Of a stretch of 10,206 bases of DNA, positions 1-6,160 are shown piece after piece. The translations under genes were made by a program, and so were the position numbers. The stretch comes from Actinomycetes bacterium. Lineage in GTDB: Bacteria; Actinomycetota; Acidimicrobiia; Spongiisociales; UBA5794. Position 1 is the stretch's first letter. Every line of letters begins with the position of its first letter. Under the pieces are notes generated by a model. It saw nothing but the letters and a program-made list of their open reading frames with translations, did not search any database and was not told the DNA's origin. Location of the stretch: NCBI GenBank assembly GCA_024275815.1, contig JAJRYI010000424.1:1-10206 (forward strand). The letters run 5' to 3'.

Positions 1-3000
1 GGTGGTCGAAGGCTGCGACGAGTCTCAGGTGTCTCGAGAGGAGCATCCCGTTGCCGAAGACGTCTCCGGACATGTCGCCGACCCCGACCACCGTGATCTC
101 CTCGGTGTCGACGTCGACGCCGAGGTCGAGGAAGTGGCGTCGCACCGACTCCCACGCTCCTCGTGCAGTGATCCCGAGAGCCTTGTGGTCGTACCCCGCA
201 GAACCACCGGACGCGAACGCGTCATCGAGCCAGAAGCCGTACTCGGCTGCGATCGCGTTCGCCGTGTCGGAGAACGACGCCGTGCCCTTGTCGGCTGCAA
301 CGACGAGGTACGGGTCGTCTTCGTCGTGCCGGATGACCCCGGGTGGAGGAACGATCTCGCTCCCGACGCGGTTGTCTGTGACGTCGAGCAGTCCTCTGAT
401 GAACGTCTCGTACCCCTCTTTGACCTCGTTGTAGGTGGGCCGCCAAGGGTCGGCGGAGCGTTTGATGACGAAGCCACCTTTGGCGCCGGTCGGGACGATG
501 ACGACGTTCTTGGTCATCTGTGCCTTCATGAGGCCGAGCACTTCAGTGCGGTAGTCCTCTCTGCGATCCGACCATCTGATCCCACCGCGTGCGACCTTGC
601 CACCCCGAAGATGCACACCTTCGACGTTCCTCGAGTACACGTAGATCTCGAAGAGGGGCTTGGGCTCGGGCATCTCGGGCACGAGATGCGATGCGAACTT
701 CAACGCGAGAGACCGTCTGCCTTCGACCAGGATGTTGGTTCGCTGCGTTGCGTGGATCAGCCCGAGGAACCCACGCAGGATCCTGTCCTCATCGAGGGAG
801 GTCACGTCATCGAGCGAGGCTGCGATCTGTCCGGAGAGTTCCCCCGCAGTGGCCATGTCGGAGTGGACACCGAAACGCACCTGGAACAACCGGACCAGCG
901 CCTCGGCGATTGCGGGGTGGGCTGCAAAGGCATCGTCGACGTACCCGATCGAGAAGGCCGGTGTCACGAGCCGCCAGTAGCTGCGGTAGGCACGCAGGAT
1001 CGTGAGGTCCTCGTATCTCAGATCGGTGGTGACGAGGAGGCGCTGCAGAGAGTCGGACTCCGCCTCACCCCGCAGAACCGCTTCGATCGCCTCGGCAACC
1101 CGCTCGCCGACGGCATCGACGTCGAGTTGCTCACCGTCGTGGGTCAGGACTCCGAAGTCGTGGATGAAGGTTCCCTGATCGTCCTTGAGCCTCGTGGGGA
1201 CCTCCTCGACGACGACGAGGCCGAGGTGTTCCATCAACGGCATCACGATCGAGAGATTCAGCTTCCCCGACTTGCGGTACACCGTGATGCGTGTCAGCTT
1301 CTCGTGAGCGATCGGAGATTTGACGTCGCCGCCCTCGTTCTGGATGTCGACGATGAGGTCGTTGTCTGAGGATGCGAGACGGTCGAGTGCGATGATGTCG
1401 CCGGCGACGAGGTCGATCGCCGTCGATGCCCGGTAGTACTCGGGGAAGTCGTCGGTCCACTGGTTGCGGAGTCGACGCGCCTCAGTCTCTCCAACGTGTC
1501 GCTCGAGTTCGTCGAGTACCCGGTCATCCCAGTTGCGGGCGAGGGAGACGACCTCGTTCTCGAGTTGCTGAAGGTCCACGACGAGGGGGGCACCCGGCGT
1601 CGTCCACACGGAGAAGTGGATGCGGGCATCTCCAGACTCACCGAGCGACAGCCGGTAGTCGACCGAGTCTCCGCCGAAGCGTTCGAGGAACAGCGACTGG
1701 AGCTGTCGTCTCAGATTGACGTTGAACCGGTCTCTCGGGATGGTCACGAGAACGGACACGTACCGTTGGAGTACGTCGCGACGAACGAACAGCCGAACCG
1801 AACGCGTGTCCTCCGTCTCGACGAGGTCGCCGAGCATCTCGCTCAACGCGTCGACCGGCATGGCGAACAGGTCATCTTTGGGGAACGTTTCGAAGAGCTG
1901 GATGATGGACTTGTAGTCGTGGGACCCTTCGATGACGTCCTGTATCTCGAGCACCTTGCGAAGTTTGCGTCGCAGAACCGGGATCTCACGAGCAGGGGCG
2001 ATGTAGGCCTTGGACGTGAACAACCCGATCAGGCGGAGTTCGGCGATCATGGTGCCGTTCTCGTCGATCTGGCGCATGCCGATGTAGTCCATCCTCGCGT
2101 CTCGATGCACCGTGGCGTGGCGGTTCGTCTTCGTGATGACGAGAAGGTCGCCGCCGAGATAGCGCTCCCGCAGATCCGGCGGAAGGTCTTTCAGGAGAAC
2201 CCGTCCGTTGCCGTTGCCGTTGTCGGAACGACTGAGGAGTCCGAGTCCCGTCGAGACGTCCGGCTGGACGGATGGCCCGTCATCTGACTCGATGATGTCG
2301 TAGCGTCGGTAGCCGAGCAGCACGAAGTTGTCGTCGAGGAGCCACGTGAGGAAATCGACGGTCTCGGCGACCTCCTCATAGGGGTAGTGGTGGGCGCTTG
2401 CCTTTGCGGTCTGGATCATCCCGCGGACTGCATCCTGCATCGCAGCGAAGTCGCGTACGGCAACGGTGACATCGGCGAAGACGCGGGCGATCTCGTCTTC
2501 CATGCTCCTGGCAACGTCGTCGGACAGGACCCTGTCGAGCTCGAAGTGCTGAACCGACTCGCGTCGATCGGCGCCGCGGGCCTTGGTGACCTCGACGAGT
2601 CTCCCCTCGGTGTCACGAACGGTTCCGATCACCGGGTGGAGGTGACGCACAACGGCGGCACCGGACCTGGCGACGACCGCGGTGATCGAATCCACGAGGA
2701 ACGGGCCGTCGTCCGACACGACCTGGACGACGGTTCCCGGGGTCGAGTACCCGCAGCACTCCTCGTTCGGGTTGAACACCCGAATCGCCGGTGAACCCGG
2801 TTCGCGTGCATCGATTAAGTCGAGGAGGTGAGAGATCTCTGCGAGGAGTTGCTCGATCGGGAGGTCGGGGACCTCGGCGTCGGGCAGACGCTTGAGGTAC
2901 ATGCCCGAGAACGTGGCGAGCATCGCTCGGCGCTCTGGGGGAAGGTCGGAAGGGATCGAGGCTATCAGCCGCTCGACAACGGATGCGTTTGGTGTGTCAA

Positions 3001-3019
3001 CACCGTCAAGTCCGGTCAT
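1..3019 (-). CDS. gdhB: NAD-specific glutamate dehydrogenase, large GdhB (Bac_GDH) type; N-terminal part, cut by window edge
   Basis: Oxidatively deaminates glutamate to 2-oxoglutarate and ammonium with NAD+, a cytoplasmic step of amino-acid catabolism. The frame is open from the ATG at 3017-3019 to the left edge, 1006 complete codons of a family usually near 1,600 residues, so the C-terminal third lies outside. Residues 1 to about 700 form the regulatory part with ACT-like segments typical of the family. The dehydrogenase core begins near residue 808 with KVARGGIRWSDRREDYRTEV, followed by MKAQMTKNVVIVPTGAKGGF (831-850). K837 and K847 there match the substrate-binding lysine segments of glutamate dehydrogenases. 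The Rossmann segment VGVGDMSGDVFGNGMLLSRH is near the window edge. A (CCGTTG)3 run near 2205-2224 encodes an Asn-Gly repeat. No Shine-Dalgarno precedes the ATG; a -10-like TAGCCT lies 7 nt upstream, supporting this start as leaderless. The gene is divergent from the Bax-inhibitor gene. Confidence 0.95.
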   Translation of the reverse strand, partial: MTGLDGVDTPNASVVERLIASIPSDLPPERRAMLATFSGMYLKRLPDAEVPDLPIEQLLAEISHLLDLIDAREPGSPAIRVFNPNEECCGYSTPGTVVQVVSDDGPFLVDSITAVVARSGAAVVRHLHPVIGTVRDTEGRLVEVTKARGADRRESVQHFELDRVLSDDVARSMEDEIARVFADVTVAVRDFAAMQDAVRGMIQTAKASAHHYPYEEVAETVDFLTWLLDDNFVLLGYRRYDIIESDDGPSVQPDVSTGLGLLSRSDNGNGNGRVLLKDLPPDLRERYLGGDLLVITKTNRHATVHRDARMDYIGMRQIDENGTMIAELRLIGLFTSKAYIAPAREIPVLRRKLRKVLEIQDVIEGSHDYKSIIQLFETFPKDDLFAMPVDALSEMLGDLVETEDTRSVRLFVRRDVLQRYVSVLVTIPRDRFNVNLRRQLQSLFLERFGGDSVDYRLSLGESGDARIHFSVWTTPGAPLVVDLQQLENEVVSLARNWDDRVLDELERHVGETEARRLRNQWTDDFPEYYRASTAIDLVAGDIIALDRLASSDNDLIVDIQNEGGDVKSPIAHEKLTRITVYRKSGKLNLSIVMPLMEHLGLVVVEEVPTRLKDDQGTFIHDFGVLTHDGEQLDVDAVGERVAEAIEAVLRGEAESDSLQRLLVTTDLRYEDLTILRAYRSYWRLVTPAFSIGYVDDAFAAHPAIAEALVRLFQVRFGVHSDMATAGELSGQIAASLDDVTSLDEDRILRGFLGLIHATQRTNILVEGRRSLALKFASHLVPEMPEPKPLFEIYVYSRNVEGVHLRGGKVARGGIRWSDRREDYRTEVLGLMKAQMTKNVVIVPTGAKGGFVIKRSADPWRPTYNEVKEGYETFIRGLLDVTDNRVGSEIVPPPGVIRHDEDDPYLVVAADKGTASFSDTANAIAAEYGFWLDDAFASGGSAGYDHKALGITARGAWESVRRHFLDLGVDVDTEEITVVGVGDMSGDVFGNGMLLSRHLRLVAAFDH

Positions 3020-3026
3020 GGACGCG

Positions 3027-3032
3027 AGGCTA
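3027..3032 (-). promoter_or_regulatory. -10 element of a leaderless gdhB transcript
   Basis: On the minus strand TAGCCT is followed by 7 nt (CGCGTCC) and then the gdhB ATG, so the expected transcription start falls on the A of the start codon. No convincing -35 box is visible at 16-18 nt. The same spacing recurs at five other genes in the window, which raises confidence in each. Confidence 0.55.
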
Positions 3033-3087
3033 GACCCTTTGCTGTCGCGACGACACACTATCGGGTGATTCTGACGCCGGGGATGCC

Positions 3088-3110
3088 TACCATCCCCCGC
3101 TCCAAGGAGG
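3088..3110 (+). promoter_or_regulatory. Possible -10 (TACCAT) and strong Shine-Dalgarno of the Bax-inhibitor gene
   Basis: AAGGAGG at 3104-3110 stands 6 nt before the ATG at 3117, an almost ideal ribosome binding site that fixes the start. TACCAT at 3088-3093 is a plausible -10 element and would give a leader of about 17 nt. No clear -35 box was found. Unlike most genes here, this one is leadered. Confidence 0.6.
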
Positions 3111-3116
3111 ATCACC

Positions 3117-3893
3117 ATGGCAAATCCGACGCTCCAAAAGGAGTTCGGCAAGCTTCCGCCGAACAACGCGGCATCCGACGCTGCGCTGGCATCTGCACAG
3201 ATTCCCTACGACGTCGGCGTCGACGACCCCATGACGATCGGCGGGGTCTCCGCCAAGACATCGTTCCTGTTGCTGCTGGTACTCGGCGCGGGAACGTGGG
3301 GGTGGGGCCTCGTCGACCCCACCTCGGGTGCCACGTCGTTGCCGATCTGGTGGTTCTTCATCTCGTTCGGCGTGCTCATCCTTGCGATCGTCACAGCGTT
3401 CAAGCCCCGGATCGCGATCGTCACCGGGCCGTTGTACGCACTCACTCAGGGTGTTGCGATCGGAGTCATCAGCCGCTTCTACGAGATCCAGTTCGAAGGG
3501 ATCGTCGTCCAGGCGATCCTTGCGACCGCATCCGTCTTCATCGTGATGCTCGTCCTGTTCGTGACCGGTGCCATCAAGGTCACCGACAAGTTCCGGGGCA
3601 TCGTCATCGGCGCAACGTTCGGCATCCTGTTGCTCTATCTCGGATCGTTCGTCATGGCGCTCTTTGGATGGTCCTCACCCGTGTACAGCGGTGGACCGGT
3701 CGGGATCGGCTTCAGCCTGTTCATCGTTGGAATCGCCGCGTTGAACCTGATGCTCGACTTCGACATGGTCGTTCGCGGTGTCACTGCCCGCGCACCGAAG
3801 TACCTCGAGTGGTACGCGGCCTTCGGGCTGATGGTCACCATCGTCTGGCTATACATCGAGCTGCTGCGCCTGCTCGGCAAGACGCGCAACTGA
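3117..3893 (+). CDS. Bax inhibitor-1/YccA family integral membrane protein
   Basis: A 258-residue protein of the Bax inhibitor-1/YccA (TMBIM-like) family, most like the actinobacterial branch with a polar N-terminus. Residues 1-45 are hydrophilic. About seven hydrophobic helices follow at roughly 46-63, 75-94, 99-119, 127-150, 160-183, 194-214 and 230-253. The segment PLYALTQGVAIGVISRFYE (105-123) is characteristic. LDFD (213-216) at the end of helix 6 contains acidic residues of the kind that form the pH/calcium-sensing site in the structurally studied homologue YetJ, but I cannot assign the exact pair. The role in bacteria is poorly defined; proposals include calcium leak and modulation of membrane proteolysis. 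The start is fixed by AAGGAGG. The gene stands alone, divergent from gdhB and convergent with the small membrane protein gene at 3901-4185. Its last codons form half of a palindromic terminator. Confidence 0.9.
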   Translation: MANPTLQKEFGKLPPNNAASDAALASAQIPYDVGVDDPMTIGGVSAKTSFLLLLVLGAGTWGWGLVDPTSGATSLPIWWFFISFGVLILAIVTAFKPRIAIVTGPLYALTQGVAIGVISRFYEIQFEGIVVQAILATASVFIVMLVLFVTGAIKVTDKFRGIVIGATFGILLLYLGSFVMALFGWSSPVYSGGPVGIGFSLFIVGIAALNLMLDFDMVVRGVTARAPKYLEWYAAFGLMVTIVWLYIELLRLLGKTRN

Positions 3894-3911
3894 TCCGGGG
3901 TCAGTTGCGCG
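3883..3911. terminator. Palindromic bidirectional terminator holding both convergent stop codons
   Basis: CGCGCAACTGA (3883-3893) and its exact reverse complement TCAGTTGCGCG (3901-3911) form an 11-bp stem around a 7-nt loop (TCCGGGG). The TGA stop of the Bax-inhibitor gene (3891-3893) and that of the minus-strand gene (3901-3903) both lie in the stem, so the two proteins share the same last two residues, Arg-Asn. There is no T-tail in either direction. Termination is inferred from symmetry and position. Confidence 0.65.
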
Positions 3912-4185
3912 GCACCCGGCGAGGCGCGAGGCGCGGAAGTAGCTGCGGCACCATGACGGTGGCAACGATGATGACACCAGCTGCGATCGCGATCAGTCCG
4001 GCAAGGCCCTGACTCATGCCACCGGCAACGACGCTGTCGTGGCACACAGCCGTGAAGTTCCCTGCGCGCACGTCTCCCCGCGACCCCCACGTGACAGATC
4101 GGCATCCATCACTGAAGAGGACGCCGATACCGGTGATGAGGAAGGTCAACCCACCGATGCCCACGGCGACACGCAGCAGCAGCAT
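3901..4185 (-). CDS. Small two-helix membrane protein, family not recognised
   Basis: A 94-residue protein that I cannot assign to a family. It has a hydrophobic helix at about 3-24, a polar loop at 25-56 and a second helix at about 58-82, then a basic, proline-rich tail (QLLPRLAPRRVPRN) likely to face the cytoplasm. The loop carries the only two cysteines, C28 and C48, which could form a disulfide if it is outside. The ATG at 4183-4185 is chosen because AAGGAG (plus-strand 4194-4199) lies 8 nt upstream. The frame stays open further upstream to 4323, but that extension is hydrophilic, has no ribosome site and overlaps the divergent promoter region. A -35/-10 pair upstream supports independent expression. 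The GC-rich codon use fits the neighbours. Confidence 0.7.
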   Translation of the reverse strand: MLLLRVAVGIGGLTFLITGIGVLFSDGCRSVTWGSRGDVRAGNFTAVCHDSVVAGGMSQGLAGLIAIAAGVIIVATVMVPQLLPRLAPRRVPRN

Positions 4186-4193
4186 GTGAAGAA

Positions 4194-4199
4194 CTCCTT
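4194..4199 (-). promoter_or_regulatory. Shine-Dalgarno of the small membrane protein gene
   Basis: AAGGAG on the minus strand, 8 nt before the ATG at 4185. It decides between this start and longer in-frame alternatives. Confidence 0.65.
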
Positions 4200-4245
4200 G
4201 GATCGTCGGAGGCAACCTGGCGTGTGCCTCGCTGAGAACTCCATG

Positions 4246-4275
4246 AGGGTATGGATGGCATCTCCCTAGCGACAA
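4246..4275 (-). promoter_or_regulatory. Candidate sigma-70-like promoter of the small membrane protein gene
   Basis: On the minus strand, TTGTCG (4275-4270) is followed after 18 nt by TACCCT (4251-4246). The expected start near 4239 gives a leader of about 50 nt that includes the AAGGAG. The -35 box overlaps the position where a -35 for the divergent hydrolase promoter would lie. Confidence 0.5.
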
Positions 4276-4293
4276 CAGGCATCGGGGGGTCGA

Positions 4294-4299
4294 TACCGT
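4294..4299 (+). promoter_or_regulatory. -10 element of a leaderless hydrolase transcript
   Basis: TACCGT is followed by 6 nt (GTGGGC) and the ATG at 4306. A GACA core at 4271-4274 is a weak -35 candidate with slightly long spacing. The arrangement favours ATG 4306 over the in-frame GTG at 4300, which sits too close to the -10 element to be transcribed. Confidence 0.5.
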
Positions 4300-4305
4300 G
4301 TGGGC

Positions 4306-5316
4306 ATGGCAACGTTGATGCACCTGATCAAGATGTGGATCGCTGCAGCCCTCGCGATGCTGCGGGTGACGTTCTCGAGGCTGCTGCTTGGGCCAACGTT
4401 GCCCTCCTGGACGTGGCGCACGGAGTGGGCAGTCGCCGGGGCGAGGGCCATCATCGCGGTCGCAGCCGAACGGCCCGACGACGCCGTGACGAAACAGTTC
4501 GGGCGCCTCGTGCGTGCCCCCGTGCCTCCCTCTCTTCGCTCATCGGTTCGGGTTCGCCGGGTGAAGCTCGCAACGTCGACGGCAGATCGCTACATCCGGC
4601 TTCACGACCCGCTCGATGCAGCGACGCTTCTGTACTTTCACGGCGGGGGGTACATCTTTGGGAACCCGGGGACACACCGTCAGTTCATCGCCCACCTCGT
4701 CGACGCGACACGGACCACGGCCTACGCCCCGCCGTACCGACTCGCTCCGGAGTTCCGGTTCCCTGCAGCAGTCCAAGACGCGCTGGCTTCCTACCGGGCG
4801 CTGCTCGATCGTGGGATCGATCCCTCCTCACTGATCGTGTGTGGCGACTCGGCAGGCGGTGGACTTGCCATGGCAACCCTTCACCGTGCACGCAGGATGG
4901 GTATCCCGCTTCCCGGGGGAGTCATCCTGTTCTCCCCCTACCTCGACCTGCGCCACACTGCATACACGATCCCCATCAACGCCGGGACCGACTATCTGCC
5001 CCTCGCCGAGCTCTCTCAACCGAACCACCGCTACGCATCACCCGAGCAACTCGACGACCCGGAGGTCTCCCCGCTTCGTGCAGACCTGACCGGGTTCCCC
5101 CGAATGCTCATCTTCGCCGGCGGGGCCGAGATGATCCTCGACGACGCCGTCCGCCTGAAGGCCAACGCAGATGCAGCAGGGGTGGACGCCACCCTGATCA
5201 TCGAGCCCGAGATGATGCACGTCTGGCCGGCGATCGTCCCCTGGCAAGAGGCGTCACACCGAACGATGGTTCAGTGCGGCAAGTGGATCGGGGAAGGGGT
5301 TCGCAAGACTCGCTGA
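4306..5316 (+). CDS. Alpha/beta hydrolase, hormone-sensitive lipase (family IV esterase) type
   Basis: A 336-residue carboxylesterase or lipase-like hydrolase. The oxyanion-hole motif HGGGY is at 112-116, the nucleophile elbow GDSAGGG at 180-186 with Ser182, and the catalytic His305 in MMHVWP. The acid of the triad lies in AGGAEMILDDAVRL (271-284), most likely E275 or D279. PPYRLAPEFRFPAAVQDAL (142-160) is the usual family segment after the oxyanion hole. The first 30 residues are hydrophobic with a few basic residues and may form a membrane anchor or an N-terminal cap helix. The substrate cannot be told from sequence; short- to medium-chain acyl esters are typical of the family. The start at 4306 rests on the TACCGT-N6-ATG arrangement. 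The gene is divergent from the small membrane protein and convergent with the MBL-fold hydrolase, with no operon partner. Confidence 0.9.
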   Translation: MATLMHLIKMWIAAALAMLRVTFSRLLLGPTLPSWTWRTEWAVAGARAIIAVAAERPDDAVTKQFGRLVRAPVPPSLRSSVRVRRVKLATSTADRYIRLHDPLDAATLLYFHGGGYIFGNPGTHRQFIAHLVDATRTTAYAPPYRLAPEFRFPAAVQDALASYRALLDRGIDPSSLIVCGDSAGGGLAMATLHRARRMGIPLPGGVILFSPYLDLRHTAYTIPINAGTDYLPLAELSQPNHRYASPEQLDDPEVSPLRADLTGFPRMLIFAGGAEMILDDAVRLKANADAAGVDATLIIEPEMMHVWPAIVPWQEASHRTMVQCGKWIGEGVRKTR

Positions 5317-5326
5317 CCGGCAGCGG

Positions 5327-5364
5327 ACGTTCGCCGTTTACCGTTCTCCGTTCACCGTTTACCG
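5327..5364. repeat. Heptanucleotide tandem repeat, about five imperfect copies
   Basis: Successive 7-mers read ACGTTCG (degenerate), CCGTTTA, CCGTTCT, CCGTTCA, CCGTTTA and a final CCG; the pattern is CCGTTYW. It fills most of the 83-bp gap between the convergent hydrolase and MBL-fold genes, where no coding is expected. Short heptanucleotide repeats in gaps between genes are known from other bacteria, notably cyanobacteria. The function here is unknown. Confidence 0.8.
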
Positions 5365-5399
5365 ACAAGACCTGAGCATCCAAGTACCGGACGGCTCGG

Positions 5400-6086
5400 C
5401 TACAGCTTTGCCGCCGTTTCGGCGAAGGCACCGGACGCACCTTGACGGATGGGGGGCGCGTGGCCGAAGACGGCCATCGTGAAATCGTGGGTGGCGATCG
5501 CTTTGATGCTGGCGTCGATCTCGGGGGTCGGCGCGTTGAAGAACCCGCGCACGACCTTGCCTTTCTTGTTCGCAGAAGCAGCGTCACCGACGATCATCAC
5601 TCCACCGGATCGATCGAGCAGGAACGAGAGGTGGCCCACCGTGTGACCGGGCGTTGCAAAGGCCGTCAGGTCGCCGCTCAACGAGAGCGTGTCACCCGGA
5701 GCGACCAGTCGGTCGACCTCGACCGGTTCGGCTTCGGGAAACAGCTTGAGCATGATCTTGAGGAACGGGAACCGCACCATCATCGGCGGCGGTGTCATCG
5801 GCGCTTCGCCTTGGACCACAGGGGCATCCTCACGAGAGCACAGCACCTCTGCCTCTGAACCGGACTTGACCACACTCAGGCCACCGATGTGGTCGATGTG
5901 GGCGTGAGTGATGACGATGTGGCGAACGTCTTCGAGACGCCGACCGATCGCCGCAAGGCCGTCGGTGATGTACTCCGTCTTCTTGGGCATCCCGGTATCG
6001 ACGAGGGTGACTCCCTCATCCCCATCGATGATGAACGCCTGATACCCCTTGCCGACTTGATACAAGCCGTCGGTGACTTTCTCCAT
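5400..6086 (-). CDS. MBL-fold metallohydrolase (metallo-beta-lactamase superfamily)
   Basis: A 228-residue cytoplasmic hydrolase with the complete dinuclear metal site. The HxHxDH motif is at H61, H63, D65 and H66 in THAHIDHIGG; further ligands are H148 in TPGHTVGH, D168 in IVGDAAS and H209 in FGHAPP. TLVDTGMP (27-34) is the usual first strand-turn. No fused domain (flavodoxin, rhodanese or DNA-uptake) is present, so this is a stand-alone enzyme of the broad glyoxalase II/lactonase-like group and the substrate cannot be named. Residues 95-125 form a hydrophobic, proline-rich insert before the second half. The ATG at 6086 is preferred over the in-frame ATG at 6107 because TACATT lies 7 nt before it and MEKVTDGLYQV is the normal beginning of the fold. 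A hairpin (5406-5413 with 5420-5427, loop CCGTTT) lies in the last codons and could also help end the convergent hydrolase transcript. Confidence 0.9.
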   Translation of the reverse strand: MEKVTDGLYQVGKGYQAFIIDGDEGVTLVDTGMPKKTEYITDGLAAIGRRLEDVRHIVITHAHIDHIGGLSVVKSGSEAEVLCSREDAPVVQGEAPMTPPPMMVRFPFLKIMLKLFPEAEPVEVDRLVAPGDTLSLSGDLTAFATPGHTVGHLSFLLDRSGGVMIVGDAASANKKGKVVRGFFNAPTPEIDASIKAIATHDFTMAVFGHAPPIRQGASGAFAETAAKL

Positions 6087-6093
6087 GATCACG

Positions 6094-6122
6094 AATGTAG
6101 CAAACAAGACGGCAGATGACAG
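6094..6122 (-). promoter_or_regulatory. Promoter of a leaderless MBL-fold hydrolase transcript
   Basis: On the minus strand, CTGTCA (6122-6117) is followed after 17 nt by TACATT (6099-6094), then 7 nt (CGTGATC) and the ATG at 6086. This is the best-spaced -35/-10 pair in the window. It shares the 74-bp divergent gap with the selenoprotein promoter. Confidence 0.6.
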
Positions 6123-6148
6123 ACGCTGCTCGATCGACGACCAGGGGG

Positions 6149-6154
6149 TATGGT
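6149..6154 (+). promoter_or_regulatory. -10 element of a leaderless selenoprotein transcript
   Basis: TATGGT is followed by 6 nt (CACCTC) and the ATG at 6161. No good -35 box and no Shine-Dalgarno are visible. The spacing matches the other leaderless genes in the window. Confidence 0.5.
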
Positions 6155-6160
6155 CACCTC

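Noticed and set aside
2..1369. A 455-codon open frame on the plus strand at the left end, and further plus-strand frames to about 2800
   Set aside because: They are the antisense shadow of gdhB. Their residues are rich in Arg, Val, Asp and Gly without family motifs, while the minus strand encodes a clearly conserved dehydrogenase.
4251..5375. Overlapping 374-codon plus-strand frame across the hydrolase
   Set aside because: It is Arg/Pro/Ser-rich, has no motifs, and runs in another frame over a complete family IV esterase with all catalytic motifs.
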